Assembly: GCF_052114605.1 (NCBI RefSeq)
Contig: NZ_JBFRFB010000009.1
Location: forward strand, 62,001-126,000
Source of the DNA: Microvirga sp052114605
Lineage (GTDB): Bacteria; Pseudomonadota; Alphaproteobacteria; Rhizobiales; Beijerinckiaceae
Direction: 5' to 3'
Length of the DNA stretch: 64,000 bases
The notes below the pieces were generated by a model. It worked only from the letters and a program-made list of their open reading frames with translations. It searched no databases and was not told where the DNA came from. Shown here piece by piece: positions 32,509 to 40,678 of this stretch. How positions within the stretch are numbered: position 1 is the first letter of the stretch; the number at the start of each line of letters is the position of its first letter. The position numbers and the translations under genes were made by a program.

Positions 32509-33984
32509 ATGAATGCTCCGGTCAACCCTAAGAAGCTCATCAAAGGCGCGACAGGCGATTGGGAAATCGTCATCGGCATGGAAATTCATGCCCAGGTGAC
32601 GAGCCAGGCGAAATTGTTCTCCGGCGCCTCCACGACCTTCGGCAACGATCCCAACAGCAATGTCTCCCTCGTGGATGCGGCCATGCCCGGCATGCTGCCC
32701 GTCATCAACGAGGAATGCGTGCGTCAGGCGATCCGCACGGGCCTGGGGCTGAAGGCCGAGATCAACCTCAAGAGCACTTTCGACCGTAAGAACTATTTCT
32801 ATCCGGACCTACCGCAGGGCTACCAGATCAGCCAGTACAAGAGCCCCATCGTGGGCGAGGGCGAAGTGATCGTGGATGTGCCGGAGAGCGGCGAGACGAT
32901 CACGGTACGCGTCGAGCGCCTGCACCTGGAGCAGGATGCCGGCAAGTCGATCCACGACCTGCACCCGACCTTAAGCTTCGTGGATCTGAATCGCTCGGGC
33001 GTCGCGCTCATGGAAATCGTGTCGAAGCCGGACCTGCGCTCGGCCGACGAGGCGCGCGCCTATGTGACCAAGCTGCGCACCATCCTGCGCTATCTCGGCA
33101 CCTGCGACGGCGACATGGACAAGGGCAGCCTCCGCGCCGACGTGAACGTGTCCGTGCGCCGCCCCGGCGAGGAGCTTGGCACGCGCTGCGAAATCAAGAA
33201 CGTCAACTCCATCCGCTTCATCGGACAGGCCATCGAGGTCGAGGCGCGCCGCCAGATCGCGATCATCGAGGATGGCGGCAAGATCGACCAGGAAACCCGC
33301 CTCTACGATCCGGGCAAGGGCGAGACCCGCTCCATGCGCTCGAAGGAAGAGGCGCACGATTACCGCTACTTCCCAGATCCGGACCTGCTGCCGCTCGAGT
33401 TCGACCAGGCTTATGTGGACGAACTCGCCCAGCATCTGCCGGAACTGCCGGACGAGAAGAAGGCCCGCTTCATGGCCGATTACGGCCTGCAGTCCTACGA
33501 CGCGGGTGTGCTGGTGGCCGAGCGCTCCTCCGCCGACTTCTTCGAGGAAGTCGCCAAGGGCCGCGACGGCAAGGCCGCCGCGAACTGGATCATCAACGAG
33601 CTGTTCGGCCGCCTTAACAAGGACGGCAAGGACATCACCGAGTCTCCGGTCTCAGCATCCCAGCTCGGCGGCATCATCGAGCTGATCGGCGAGAACGTGA
33701 TCTCCGGCAAGATCGCCAAGGACCTGTTCGAGATCGTCTTCACCGAAGGCGGCGACCCGCGCGAGATCGTCGAGAAGCGCGGCATGAAGCAGGTGACCGA
33801 TACCGGCGCCATCGAGAAGGCCGTGGACGAGATCATCGCAGCCAACCCGGACAAGGTGGAGCAGGCGAAGGCGAAGCCCACGCTGCTCGGCTGGTTCGTC
33901 GGCCAGGTGATGAAGCAGACCGGCGGCAAGGCCAACCCGCAGGCCGTCAACGAAATCCTGAAGCAGAAGCTCGGGATCGAGTAA
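32509..33984 (+). CDS. gatB: Asp-tRNA(Asn)/Glu-tRNA(Gln) amidotransferase subunit B
   Basis: A 491-residue GatB, which phosphorylates and amidates the mischarged aminoacyl end of tRNA. Signatures: WEIVIGMEIHAQ near the start, KNYFYPDLPQGYQISQY, and LNRSGVALMEIVSKPD. The C-terminal 150 residues are the YqeY-like tRNA-binding domain. It lies 2.8 kb from gatA, separated by regulator and exporter genes, so it has its own promoter and a strong terminator. Confidence 0.97.
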   Translation: MNAPVNPKKLIKGATGDWEIVIGMEIHAQVTSQAKLFSGASTTFGNDPNSNVSLVDAAMPGMLPVINEECVRQAIRTGLGLKAEINLKSTFDRKNYFYPDLPQGYQISQYKSPIVGEGEVIVDVPESGETITVRVERLHLEQDAGKSIHDLHPTLSFVDLNRSGVALMEIVSKPDLRSADEARAYVTKLRTILRYLGTCDGDMDKGSLRADVNVSVRRPGEELGTRCEIKNVNSIRFIGQAIEVEARRQIAIIEDGGKIDQETRLYDPGKGETRSMRSKEEAHDYRYFPDPDLLPLEFDQAYVDELAQHLPELPDEKKARFMADYGLQSYDAGVLVAERSSADFFEEVAKGRDGKAAANWIINELFGRLNKDGKDITESPVSASQLGGIIELIGENVISGKIAKDLFEIVFTEGGDPREIVEKRGMKQVTDTGAIEKAVDEIIAANPDKVEQAKAKPTLLGWFVGQVMKQTGGKANPQAVNEILKQKLGIE

Positions 33985-33992
33985 GGCAATCG

Positions 33993-34031
33993 AAAAACCC
34001 GGCAAAGGCTCGCAGCCCTGCCGGGTTTTTT
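33993..34031 (+). terminator. Rho-independent terminator after gatB
   Basis: AAAAACCCGGCA pairs with TGCCGGGTTTTTT across a 14-nt loop that contains a small GGCTCGCAGCC hairpin. It lies 9 nt after the stop. Confidence 0.9.
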
Positions 34032-34045
34032 CGAAGCAGGAACCG

Positions 34046-34681
34046 GTGGCAACGCAACCCAATCCCTTCGCTCCTCATTGGCTGATCCGCGATATCGTGA
34101 TCAGCGCGCATCGTTCCGCGGTCGGGCCGGGCGGGTTGCTGTTCGTCGGCGACTCCATCGTCGAAGGGTTCTACTGGAACCGCCTTGGATCGCTTCCGGT
34201 GCTGAACGCCGGCTATTCCGGCATCTGGGCGGAGGCTCTGGAGCCCAGGATTCCGCTTCTCCTTAAATCTGCCGAGCCTTCGCTCGCGGTTCTTCTTGTC
34301 GGCACCAACGATGCGAAGAAGGATTGCAGCGAAGACGGCCTCGATGATGCGGTCAAAAATCTCGACCGGATCATCAGTCATTTCGATGAGGCGGGCGTGC
34401 CTCTCATCGCGATGACGCCGCCGCCCATCGAGAAAGCCAAGCGCGTCACCAGCTTCTACTCCACCGATGCCATTGCAGATATGAGCCGCCGCATTGTCGA
34501 GACCTGCGATGGCCGCGCCGCCGCCATCGTCGATCTGCAATCGGCATTGTCAGACGATGAGGGCGCCGCGCGCGAAGGAATGACCGTGGATGGCATTCAT
34601 CTCTCGCCTGAGGGGTATCGCCTGATGCACGACATGTTGGCAGAGACAGTGGCCGCCGTGTTGCCTGAGAGGACCAATTGA
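34046..34681 (+). CDS. SGNH/GDSL-family hydrolase
   Basis: A 211-residue esterase-fold protein with the block I motif GDSIVEGF (catalytic Ser), GTNDAK (block III Asn) and DGIHLSPEGY (catalytic Asp/His). No signal peptide, so cytoplasmic. GTG start at 34046, only 15 nt past the gatB terminator. Substrate unknown; the family includes lipases, acetylesterases and thioesterases. Confidence 0.9.
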   Translation: MATQPNPFAPHWLIRDIVISAHRSAVGPGGLLFVGDSIVEGFYWNRLGSLPVLNAGYSGIWAEALEPRIPLLLKSAEPSLAVLLVGTNDAKKDCSEDGLDDAVKNLDRIISHFDEAGVPLIAMTPPPIEKAKRVTSFYSTDAIADMSRRIVETCDGRAAAIVDLQSALSDDEGAAREGMTVDGIHLSPEGYRLMHDMLAETVAAVLPERTN

Positions 34682-34683
34682 CC

Positions 34684-34842
34684 GTGGCGTTGAGGATCGA
34701 TGTGCCCGTTCTTCGTTCCGTCGTCGATGAGGACGCGCAGGATCTCTTCGGCAAGCGCCTCGGCTTCACGCAGACAGGCGCACAGCGGGATCTCGGCGAC
34801 ATTTCCAACTCGGTCGAATACTTCTTCGAGAAGAATCTCTGA
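34684..34842 (+). CDS. Putative 52-residue hypothetical protein
   Basis: A 52-codon frame from GTG at 34684 (or TTG at 34678 overlapping the SGNH stop). The peptide (VDEDAQDLFGKRLGF, then SVEYFFEKNL at the end) has normal soluble composition. It directly follows the hydrolase gene, which favours translational coupling, but no ribosome binding site is strong. Might be a real small gene or a remnant. Confidence 0.35.
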   Translation: MALRIDVPVLRSVVDEDAQDLFGKRLGFTQTGAQRDLGDISNSVEYFFEKNL

Positions 34843-34860
34843 GGCTGTTCATTCACCCTT

Positions 34861-35063
34861 CGTCATGGCCGGGCTTGTCCCGGCGATCCACGTCTTCGCT
34901 TCCAATCCTCCGCCCTCATCCTGAGGAGCCGCTGAAAGCGGCGTCTCGAAGGATCGTCCAGTGTGCGCTGGAGCCTCCTTCGAGACAGCGCTACGCGCTT
35001 CCTCAGGATGAGGGCATCGTTGGTGGCAAGACGTGGATCACCGGCACAAGGCCGGTGATGACG
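34861..35063. repeat. Nested palindromic repeat element
   Basis: Outer arms CGTCATGGCCGGG...GATCCACGTCTT (34861-34896) and CAAGACGTGGATC...GGTGATGACG (35027-35063) belong to the CGTCAT-CCGG family of 46005 and 56304. Between them sits a second palindrome of a different family, with arms CCCTCATCCTGAGGAG and CTCCTTCGAGA...CTCAGGATGAGGG (34913-35014). One mobile palindrome appears to have inserted in the loop of the other. Confidence 0.75.
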
Positions 35064-35078
35064 TCGGAGATTAAAGCC

Positions 35079-36485
35079 TCAAGGAATCTCGTAAACGGCG
35101 AACTCGTCGTTGATCCCGCGCAGGGTCGTCTTCTGCAAATTGGGGTGAAGGCCTCTCGTTTCGATCAATTCCAGCGCCTCCGGGTTATCGATCACCGTTC
35201 CGGTGGCGTAGATCGAGCGTGAGTCCGCCAGCCCCTGCACGCGCGAGGCGATGTTGACGGTCTGCCCGAAATAATCCTGCCGGTCGTTGAGAACCACGGC
35301 AAGGCATGGCCCCTCGTGAATGCCGATCTTCAGGAGCAGATCCTCCTCCCCGCGTTCCTCGTTGAGGCTGCGCATGGCATCGCGCATCCTGAGCGCCGCC
35401 GCGATGGCATGTTCCGGGTTGGGAAAGGTGGCCATGACCGCATCGCCGATGGTTTTCACCACGGCTCCGGCCTCGGATGCCACGATCTCGTTGACCACGC
35501 GGAAATGCTCGCGCACGAGGTCGTAGGCGACGAGATCGCCGACGCGCTCGTAGAGTTCCGTCGAGCCCTTCAGATCCGTGAACAGGAAGGTGAGGCTGGT
35601 GATCTTGAGGCGCTGGTCGATATCGAGCGTTTCCGTGCGGTAGATGTCGCGGAAGGTCTGGTTCGTCAGCAGGCGCTTGGCGGTCAGGAAGGGACGCCGC
35701 CGCTCCATCAACTTGTGTAGCTCGTCACCCGCGAGCCAGACGGCCGGAAGGGTCCGGTGCTTGGCGTGGTTTTCCAGCAGGAGCCTTACAGGACCGGGGC
35801 GGACCTCCAGTATCCGGTTATCCGCGTGAAGCTCGCTCAGGATCATCGATAAATTCTGGCGCTCGCGTGTCGGCTCACCCTTCACATCCAGGAACTGGGC
35901 TGCGTGAGTCACAGGATCGAAGACGATCACGAAGCCCGGCGGCAGCTGCAATGACAGGATCACCCGCTCGCCAGCGGGAAGCTCGACCGCATCGAGAACA
36001 ATGTCTTCGAGCCGCTGCTCGAAATCTTCCGGCAGATCGACGCCTGAGCTCCAGAACACCTGCCGCAGATACTCCGACATCGGGAGCGTATCCGGCTCAT
36101 GGGCTGCGATCTTGCGCACTCTTGGGCTGACCGTGAAAGTGACTTCCACCATCTCGTCCAGGGTCGGCTCATAGCCAGCCGCGCATAAGGCGCAGCTGTA
36201 TTCCTCCTGCCTGAGGGATTTCAGGCTGGTGCCTGCATCCAGCACTCCGCCGCAGCCCGGGCAGAGGACGTTCCAGGACATCTCGAAGATCCCGGGCCGC
36301 GCCGCGTGCAGGAAGGCGGCAATGGTGCTCTCCTCATCGAGATTGTGCTTCGCCGCGAACGCAAGAACGTTCACGCGGTTCAACTCATGATCGGGGGCAT
36401 CCTGGATAAGGCGCTCGATCTGATCGACAACGGCACTATTCGCCGATTGTCGTAAAATGGCGAAGAGATTCTGGTTCTCGTTCAT
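35079..36485 (-). CDS. Class III adenylate/guanylate cyclase with zinc-ribbon N-terminal region (DUF5939-like)
   Basis: A 468-residue cytoplasmic cyclase making cAMP or cGMP. Residues 70-105 hold a zinc-ribbon pair CPGC (75-78) and CALC (98-101) within a roughly 280-residue N-terminal region of the DUF5939 type, a probable sensor. Residues 295-468 are the catalytic domain: metal-binding Asp304 in FLFTDLKGSTE and Asp348 in IGDAVMATF, and DYFGQTVNIASRV near residue 410 with the transition-state Asn and Arg. Monocistronic. It ends just next to the nested palindromic repeat. Confidence 0.9.
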   Translation of the reverse strand: MNENQNLFAILRQSANSAVVDQIERLIQDAPDHELNRVNVLAFAAKHNLDEESTIAAFLHAARPGIFEMSWNVLCPGCGGVLDAGTSLKSLRQEEYSCALCAAGYEPTLDEMVEVTFTVSPRVRKIAAHEPDTLPMSEYLRQVFWSSGVDLPEDFEQRLEDIVLDAVELPAGERVILSLQLPPGFVIVFDPVTHAAQFLDVKGEPTRERQNLSMILSELHADNRILEVRPGPVRLLLENHAKHRTLPAVWLAGDELHKLMERRRPFLTAKRLLTNQTFRDIYRTETLDIDQRLKITSLTFLFTDLKGSTELYERVGDLVAYDLVREHFRVVNEIVASEAGAVVKTIGDAVMATFPNPEHAIAAALRMRDAMRSLNEERGEEDLLLKIGIHEGPCLAVVLNDRQDYFGQTVNIASRVQGLADSRSIYATGTVIDNPEALELIETRGLHPNLQKTTLRGINDEFAVYEIP

Positions 36486-36657
36486 GGTGCCACCTCCCTG
36501 GAGGGGCGGGCGAGGCCGGCAGTGTCAGGAAAATTCAGGCAAAACGCCTCGTCACATCCTGAGAATGTGGCTCCAGAACATGGCAAAGTTCAAGGTGAAC
36601 CGCCGAATTCCGCAAGAAATCGGGCATAAATCATAATCTTTCACTGCCCGAAGGCGG

Positions 36658-37071
36658 TCATGCGACCCCGTATTCCTCAGCGTAGCGGTTCGCGATCCGC
36701 GTTTGCCAGATGCACAGAACGGGGGCGACGACGAGTTCGACGACGAGGCCGCCGATCATGAAGAGTGACGGCAGGCCGGTCAGGGCAAGGCCGATGAGGC
36801 GCCCAAGACCTCCGATCACCACGAGGAGCGTGAGGAGCCGGAAACGGCCAGTTCTGGTCTCGATGCGGGGCAGGGTGCTCCAGTAACAGAGGCCGATGCC
36901 GAGAAGCAGGCCGGACAGGAACCGAAAATGGCTTTCCGCCGAAATGCTCACCGCATCGCCCGTGAGCGCCTGGCCGAACAGAACGCCATAGAGCCCGATC
37001 GCCACGGGAACCGTCGCCACGACGGCAACACTCTGCTGCAGAAGCTTGCGTTCGCTATCCATCTTGGCCAT
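36658..37071 (-). CDS. DUF4345-like small membrane protein
   Basis: A 137-residue protein with four hydrophobic helices (VAVVATVPVAIGLYGVLFG, FLSGLLLGIGLCYW, LLTLLVVIGGLGRLIGLAL, FMIGGLVVELVVAPVLC). The motif FRFLSGLLLGIG and GGLGRLIG are typical of DUF4345. Function unknown. The start is MAKMDSER. Confidence 0.8.
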   Translation of the reverse strand: MAKMDSERKLLQQSVAVVATVPVAIGLYGVLFGQALTGDAVSISAESHFRFLSGLLLGIGLCYWSTLPRIETRTGRFRLLTLLVVIGGLGRLIGLALTGLPSLFMIGGLVVELVVAPVLCIWQTRIANRYAEEYGVA

Positions 37072-37097
37072 GGCACCATCCTCAGAAGGCTAGGCCC

Positions 37098-37140
37098 TCG
37101 TGCTTCGAGACGGTCGCTCCGCACCCCTCAGGATGAGCGT
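37098..37140. repeat. Fragment of the CTCAGGATGAG palindrome family
   Basis: CTTCGAGACGGTCGCTCCGC...CCTCAGGATGAG resembles one arm of the inner element at 34913-35014; the partner arm is missing, so this is a half copy. Confidence 0.45.
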
Positions 37141-37239
37141 AGAGACTGGTGAGCCGAACCTTCGGTGTGATTTTCAACCTTTCTGGCTGCGAAGCAATCC
37201 AATAAAGTCTCAGCTAGACTTTTGCGCACAGAGGGGCTC

Positions 37240-37881
37240 ATGACCGCACGTTTCGAACTTCACGGGTTCGCGTTTTCCGGACCGACCTACAAGGTTGCCT
37301 TGATGCTTTCGCTGACGGCTGAGCCTTTCGATTATGTGCACGTGAACATGATGGCCGGCGAGCACAAGCAGCCCCCGCACATGTCGCGCCAGCGCTACGG
37401 CCAGGTGCCGCTGCTCCTGGACCGCAACAATGGCAGGCATCTCTGCCAGTCGGCGGCTCTGCTCGAATATCTCTCCGACACCCTGGGCAAATTCGGCGGC
37501 GCGAGCCTGGACGAACGCCTCCAAGTTCGTGAATGGCTCTACTGGGACTTCGACCGTCTTGCCGCACCCCTCTATCGGGCCCGCGTCATCAAGCTCGGCA
37601 TCCGGCAGGCTCCACCCGAGGTGTTCGAGGATTGCAGCGCCAATGCCAGGGCTGGGCTCGCTGTCGTCGAGGCGCATCTCGCCGGACGCACCTGGATGGT
37701 GGGCGAGGGCGTCACCATCGCCGATATCGACATCTACGGCGTTGTGGCCTTCGCGGGCGAGGCGGGCATCGACTTGACCGAATACTCTCAGGTGAAGGCC
37801 TGGGCGGCGCGCGTCGAGGCCTTGCCGGGGTTCAAGGCTCCCAAGGCCATGCTGCCCATGGAATCCAGGTCAGCCGCATGA
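37240..37881 (+). CDS. Glutathione S-transferase family protein
   Basis: A 213-residue GST. Residues 1-80 are the thioredoxin-like domain (FELHGFAFSGPTYKVAL, with conserved QVPLLLDRN and cis-Pro, QSAALLEYL); residues 90-213 are the helical domain with MVGEGVTIADIDIYG. A Ser in the FSGPTYK segment may be the thiol-activating residue. The stop overlaps the next gene (ATGA). Confidence 0.9.
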   Translation: MTARFELHGFAFSGPTYKVALMLSLTAEPFDYVHVNMMAGEHKQPPHMSRQRYGQVPLLLDRNNGRHLCQSAALLEYLSDTLGKFGGASLDERLQVREWLYWDFDRLAAPLYRARVIKLGIRQAPPEVFEDCSANARAGLAVVEAHLAGRTWMVGEGVTIADIDIYGVVAFAGEAGIDLTEYSQVKAWAARVEALPGFKAPKAMLPMESRSAA

Positions 37882-38336
37882 GCGGGATTCTGGTTCGGGA
37901 AGCGCGCTTCGAGGATCTCGAGGCGATCATCCGCCTGCATGAAGAGGACACGTTGGGAACGCACGGCGACGTGTGGAACCCTGAGACGAAGCCAGTCTAT
38001 GAGGCAGCGTTTCAGGCCATCGCCCGCTCGGCGGAAAACACGCTCTTCGTGGCGACCGATGGCAGCGAGGTCATCGGCACCTTTCAGCTTACCTTCATTC
38101 CCAATCTCACCGGGCGCGGAACGATGCGCGTGAAGGTCGAGAGCGTGAAGGTGAAAGCCTCCCGCCGCTCCGGCGGCATCGGGGCCCGAATGATGGCCTT
38201 CGCAGAGGATTACGCCCGCACCAAAGGCGCCGCCGCCATGGAGCTGACCTCCAACAAGACCCGCAAGGACGCGCACCGTTTCTACGAGCGGCTCGGGTTT
38301 TCGCGGAGTCACGAGGGGTTCAAGAAGAAGCTTTGA
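37878..38336 (+). CDS. GNAT family N-acetyltransferase
   Basis: A 152-residue acetyl-CoA-dependent acetyltransferase. The pyrophosphate loop is RRSGGIGARMM, with ELTSNKTRKDAHRFYERLGF as the C-terminal signature. Co-translated with the upstream GST by a 4-nt overlap. Acceptor unknown. Confidence 0.92.
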   Translation: MSGILVREARFEDLEAIIRLHEEDTLGTHGDVWNPETKPVYEAAFQAIARSAENTLFVATDGSEVIGTFQLTFIPNLTGRGTMRVKVESVKVKASRRSGGIGARMMAFAEDYARTKGAAAMELTSNKTRKDAHRFYERLGFSRSHEGFKKKL

Positions 38337-38372
38337 GAGCCACCTAGGTGAGCGGCTGCCAAACTCTACTGA

Positions 38373-38540
38373 TCAGAGTTCGGGTTGATAATTGTAGTCC
38401 TCTTCGCACAGGTGCCAAAAAGCTCTGTCGTAATTGATGCGATCAAGGCAGGCGTCGAAGTGAATAAGCCCATATAGCCAGTATGCAACTGCAACAATGC
38501 ATAAGGCGATCAAAAGAAGTACTTTCACTCGTCGGTTCAT
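38373..38540 (-). CDS. Small membrane-anchored protein (55 aa)
   Basis: A 55-codon frame: basic start MNRRVKVLLL, one hydrophobic helix (LLLIALCIVAVAYWLYGL), then an acidic, aromatic tail ending EEDYNYQPEL with Cys residues near positions 31 and 45. Basic-inside topology is consistent with a real single-span protein whose tail lies in the periplasm. The ribosome binding site is weak. It lies on the same strand after the secreted gene at 38610-38864. Confidence 0.55.
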   Translation of the reverse strand: MNRRVKVLLLIALCIVAVAYWLYGLIHFDACLDRINYDRAFWHLCEEDYNYQPEL

Positions 38541-38564
38541 GAGCAATTCTTTTGGCCAGTTTTG

Positions 38565-38601
38565 GCATCTCGGACTCTTTTATGGAAAAAGTCCGAGATG
38601 C
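38565..38601. terminator. Hairpin between two small minus-strand genes
   Basis: A 12-bp perfect stem GCATCTCGGACT/AGTCCGAGATGC with a 13-nt loop directly after the stop of 38610-38864. No T-run follows, so it may be an RNA-stabilising hairpin or a weak terminator. Confidence 0.5.
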
Positions 38602-38609
38602 TTGGTTGT

Positions 38610-38864
38610 TTAAGCCTTCGTGCCGCCCTTGAGACGCGTGTTGCAGGCGCTCCAGAACTTCGGCCATTTCATGCCGGGCTCGACCTTGCCGCCGGCCTTG
38701 GCTTCCTTCCACTCGGCGCTGCACTTGGTCATGCGCTCGCGGGCGGCCATTTGGGCGGCGGTCGGTTCCTTCTTCGGCTTTGCCTCTCCAGCCGCCTGGA
38801 CGGGAACGGCGAGAGACAGGGTCATGGCGGTTGCAAGCACTGTTGCAGCAAGTTTCTTGATCAT
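38610..38864 (-). CDS. Small secreted protein (PsiF-like)
   Basis: An 84-residue protein with signal peptide MIKKLAATVLATAMTLSLAV. The mature part is Lys-rich and has KCSAEWKEAKAGGKV and KFWSACNTRL, two cysteines in a helix-loop pattern that recalls the PsiF repeat family. Start chosen at 38864 with AAGGGGA upstream rather than an ATG 24 nt earlier. Probably periplasmic; role unknown. Confidence 0.7.
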   Translation of the reverse strand: MIKKLAATVLATAMTLSLAVPVQAAGEAKPKKEPTAAQMAARERMTKCSAEWKEAKAGGKVEPGMKWPKFWSACNTRLKGGTKA

Positions 38865-39013
38865 CGGGTTCCCCTTAGGCGCATTCAACCTGCGCTCGAT
38901 TCATCTCATATGAAACAATGAAACATGCAAGGCCGCGGGCTCGGCCATGCCCTCTATCCACTGCAAACCATTGTCATGAGGGTGCGGGAGGCGATGCTTA
39001 TTTCTACAGTCGC

Positions 39014-39058
39014 GCATCGTTTAAGCGGAAAATCGGGTCCACTTTTCCGCCTGATGCG
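39014..39058. repeat. Palindromic element (GCATC...GATGC family)
   Basis: GCATCGTTTAAGCGGAAAA pairs imperfectly with TTTTCCGCCTGATGC around TCGGGTCCAC. Related to the element at 14118-14162 and to widespread rhizobial palindromes. It lies about 50 nt ahead of the second GST gene. Confidence 0.55.
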
Positions 39059-39105
39059 TTAACGTCCGCGCCAGACCTGTATTGTTACCGAAGGAGAGGC
39101 ATGCC

Positions 39106-39813
39106 ATGGCAGCTTCCACGCAGCAACCGATCGATCTCTACTACTGGCCGACCCCGAACGGCTGGAAGATCACCATCATGCTCGAAGAATGCGGGCTGCC
39201 TTACGTCATTCACCCGGTGAATATCGGCAAGGGCGATCAGTTCAAGCCGGATTTCCTGTCCTTCTCCCCCAACAACAAGATGCCGGCCATCATCGACCAT
39301 GACGGGCCTGACGGGCAGCCGATCTCGGTGTTCGAATCCGGCGCCATCCTCCAATATCTCGGACGCAAGACGGGCCGGTTCTACCCGCAGGACGAGCGCG
39401 GGCGCGTCGAGGTCGATCAATGGCTGTTCTGGCAGATGGGCGGCTTCGGCCCCATGCTCGGCCAGACGCACCATTTCCGCATCTACGCCCCGGAGCAGGT
39501 GCCCTACGCCATCGAGCGCTACACCAACGAGACCAACCGCCTCTACGGCGTGCTCAACAAGCGCCTCGCGGACCGGGAATTCGTGGCCGGCGAATATTCC
39601 ATCGCCGACATGGCCATCGCCCCCTGGGCGAAGCTGTGGGAGCGCCAGGGCCAGAACATCGAGGACTTCCCGCATGTGAAGCGCTGGCTGAAAGCGGTAA
39701 TGGAGCGCCCGGCGGTGAAGAGGGCTCTCGTGGTCGGAGCCGAGGATCGCGGATCGAACGACATGAAGGACCCCGCCGTTCAGGCCATCCTTTTCGGCCA
39801 GAAGGCGCGGTAA
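39106..39813 (+). CDS. Glutathione S-transferase family protein, YfcG/nu-class-like
   Basis: A 235-residue GST-fold protein. LYYWPTPNGWKITIMLEE with the Thr/Asn active-site segment, SPNNKMPAIID, ESGAILQYLG and the C-terminal YSIADMAIAPW match bacterial disulphide-bond oxidoreductase-type GSTs (YfcG, YghU). AAGGAG lies about 9 nt upstream. Unlinked to the other GST at 37240 apart from proximity. Confidence 0.9.
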   Translation: MAASTQQPIDLYYWPTPNGWKITIMLEECGLPYVIHPVNIGKGDQFKPDFLSFSPNNKMPAIIDHDGPDGQPISVFESGAILQYLGRKTGRFYPQDERGRVEVDQWLFWQMGGFGPMLGQTHHFRIYAPEQVPYAIERYTNETNRLYGVLNKRLADREFVAGEYSIADMAIAPWAKLWERQGQNIEDFPHVKRWLKAVMERPAVKRALVVGAEDRGSNDMKDPAVQAILFGQKAR

Positions 39814-39820
39814 TCAACCG

Positions 39821-40091
39821 GCGTCATCCCGGACGGCGAAACCGATCCGGAGTCGCTGGCAGGATGAGTGCACCCACCGCTGTCATTCCGGAGCGGCTCG
39901 TCAGAGCCGAGCCCGGAACCCATACCCACAACAGATGCAGAAGAAAGCAGCTCGGATCGCCGGGCTTTTCTTGGCAGCGTCGCGGTTATGGGTTCCGGGC
40001 TCTCGCTAGCGCTAGCCCCGGAATGACAGAGGGAAATTCGGGCGCCTCATCCTGCACCCGATCCCGGATCAGCTTTGCCGTCCGGGATGAC
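39821..40091. repeat. Nested palindromic repeat, about 270 bp
   Basis: Outer arms CGTCATCCCGGACGGC...GATCCGG and CCGGATC...GCCGTCCGGGATGAC enclose an inner palindrome (39878-40030) with arms TGTCATTCCGGAGC...GGAACCCATAC and GTTATGGGTTCC...CCCCGGAATGACA. It fills the gap between convergent GST and DUF2147 genes. Confidence 0.75.
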
Positions 40092-40102
40092 CGTTTAGGA
40101 GC

Positions 40103-40507
40103 TCAATTCAACTTCGCCCAGGTCTGAGAGCGGCAGATCAGGCCGCCGAGGACGCAGCCTGAGAGCTGCATGGTCTTTCCGGCGAAGGTCATCTTGCCGG
40201 TATAGGTCCGGCCGTCCTTGTAATTATAGAGCTTTCCAGTGAAGCCTTCCGGGGCAGGCCGGATGTCGGCAATCATCTGGACCCCGACGAGATTACGGTT
40301 TTTCAGGCCCGCATCAGGGTTGTGCACATCCTTGGTCTCGCCCTGCACCGAGAGGATGGTGCCGCAATGAACCTCGCCGCATCTGGCGATCCGAACCCTG
40401 GTCTCCCCAGTCTCGCTCAAATAGGTGCCGCTCGGGTCGGAGGGCTGGGCCCAGGCTGCTCCAAGGGTCAGAAAAAGGCAAAGAACAGAAAGGGTTGCAG
40501 GTTTCAC
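40103..40507 (-). CDS. DUF2147 domain secreted protein
   Basis: A 134-residue protein with signal peptide MKPATLSVLCLFLTLGAAWA. The mature part follows the DUF2147 pattern: GTYLSETGETRVRIARCG, then GKLYNYKDGRTYTGKM and a C-terminal CVLGGLICRSQTW. Periplasmic; function unknown. Confidence 0.9.
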   Translation of the reverse strand: MKPATLSVLCLFLTLGAAWAQPSDPSGTYLSETGETRVRIARCGEVHCGTILSVQGETKDVHNPDAGLKNRNLVGVQMIADIRPAPEGFTGKLYNYKDGRTYTGKMTFAGKTMQLSGCVLGGLICRSQTWAKLN

Positions 40508-40610
40508 GAATTTCTCCCTCGGAGCCTGTCGTCCGGGGTGAGGCTAGACCAGCGGGTTAAGCTTTCCAAGAGAAGGGCGCCCGCCATTAAACTTAAGTCC
40601 GAAAAGGCGC

Positions 40611-40639
40611 TTGAGAGCAGGGGGGCGCGCCGCTATAAG
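40611..40639 (+). promoter_or_regulatory. Probable ndk promoter
   Basis: TTGAGA (40611-40616), 17-nt spacer, TATAAG (40634-40639). Transcription would start about 33 nt before the ndk ATG. Confidence 0.65.
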
Positions 40640-40678
40640 CGCCGCACTTTCCGATTTTCCCTCTTGAAGAGCAATATC

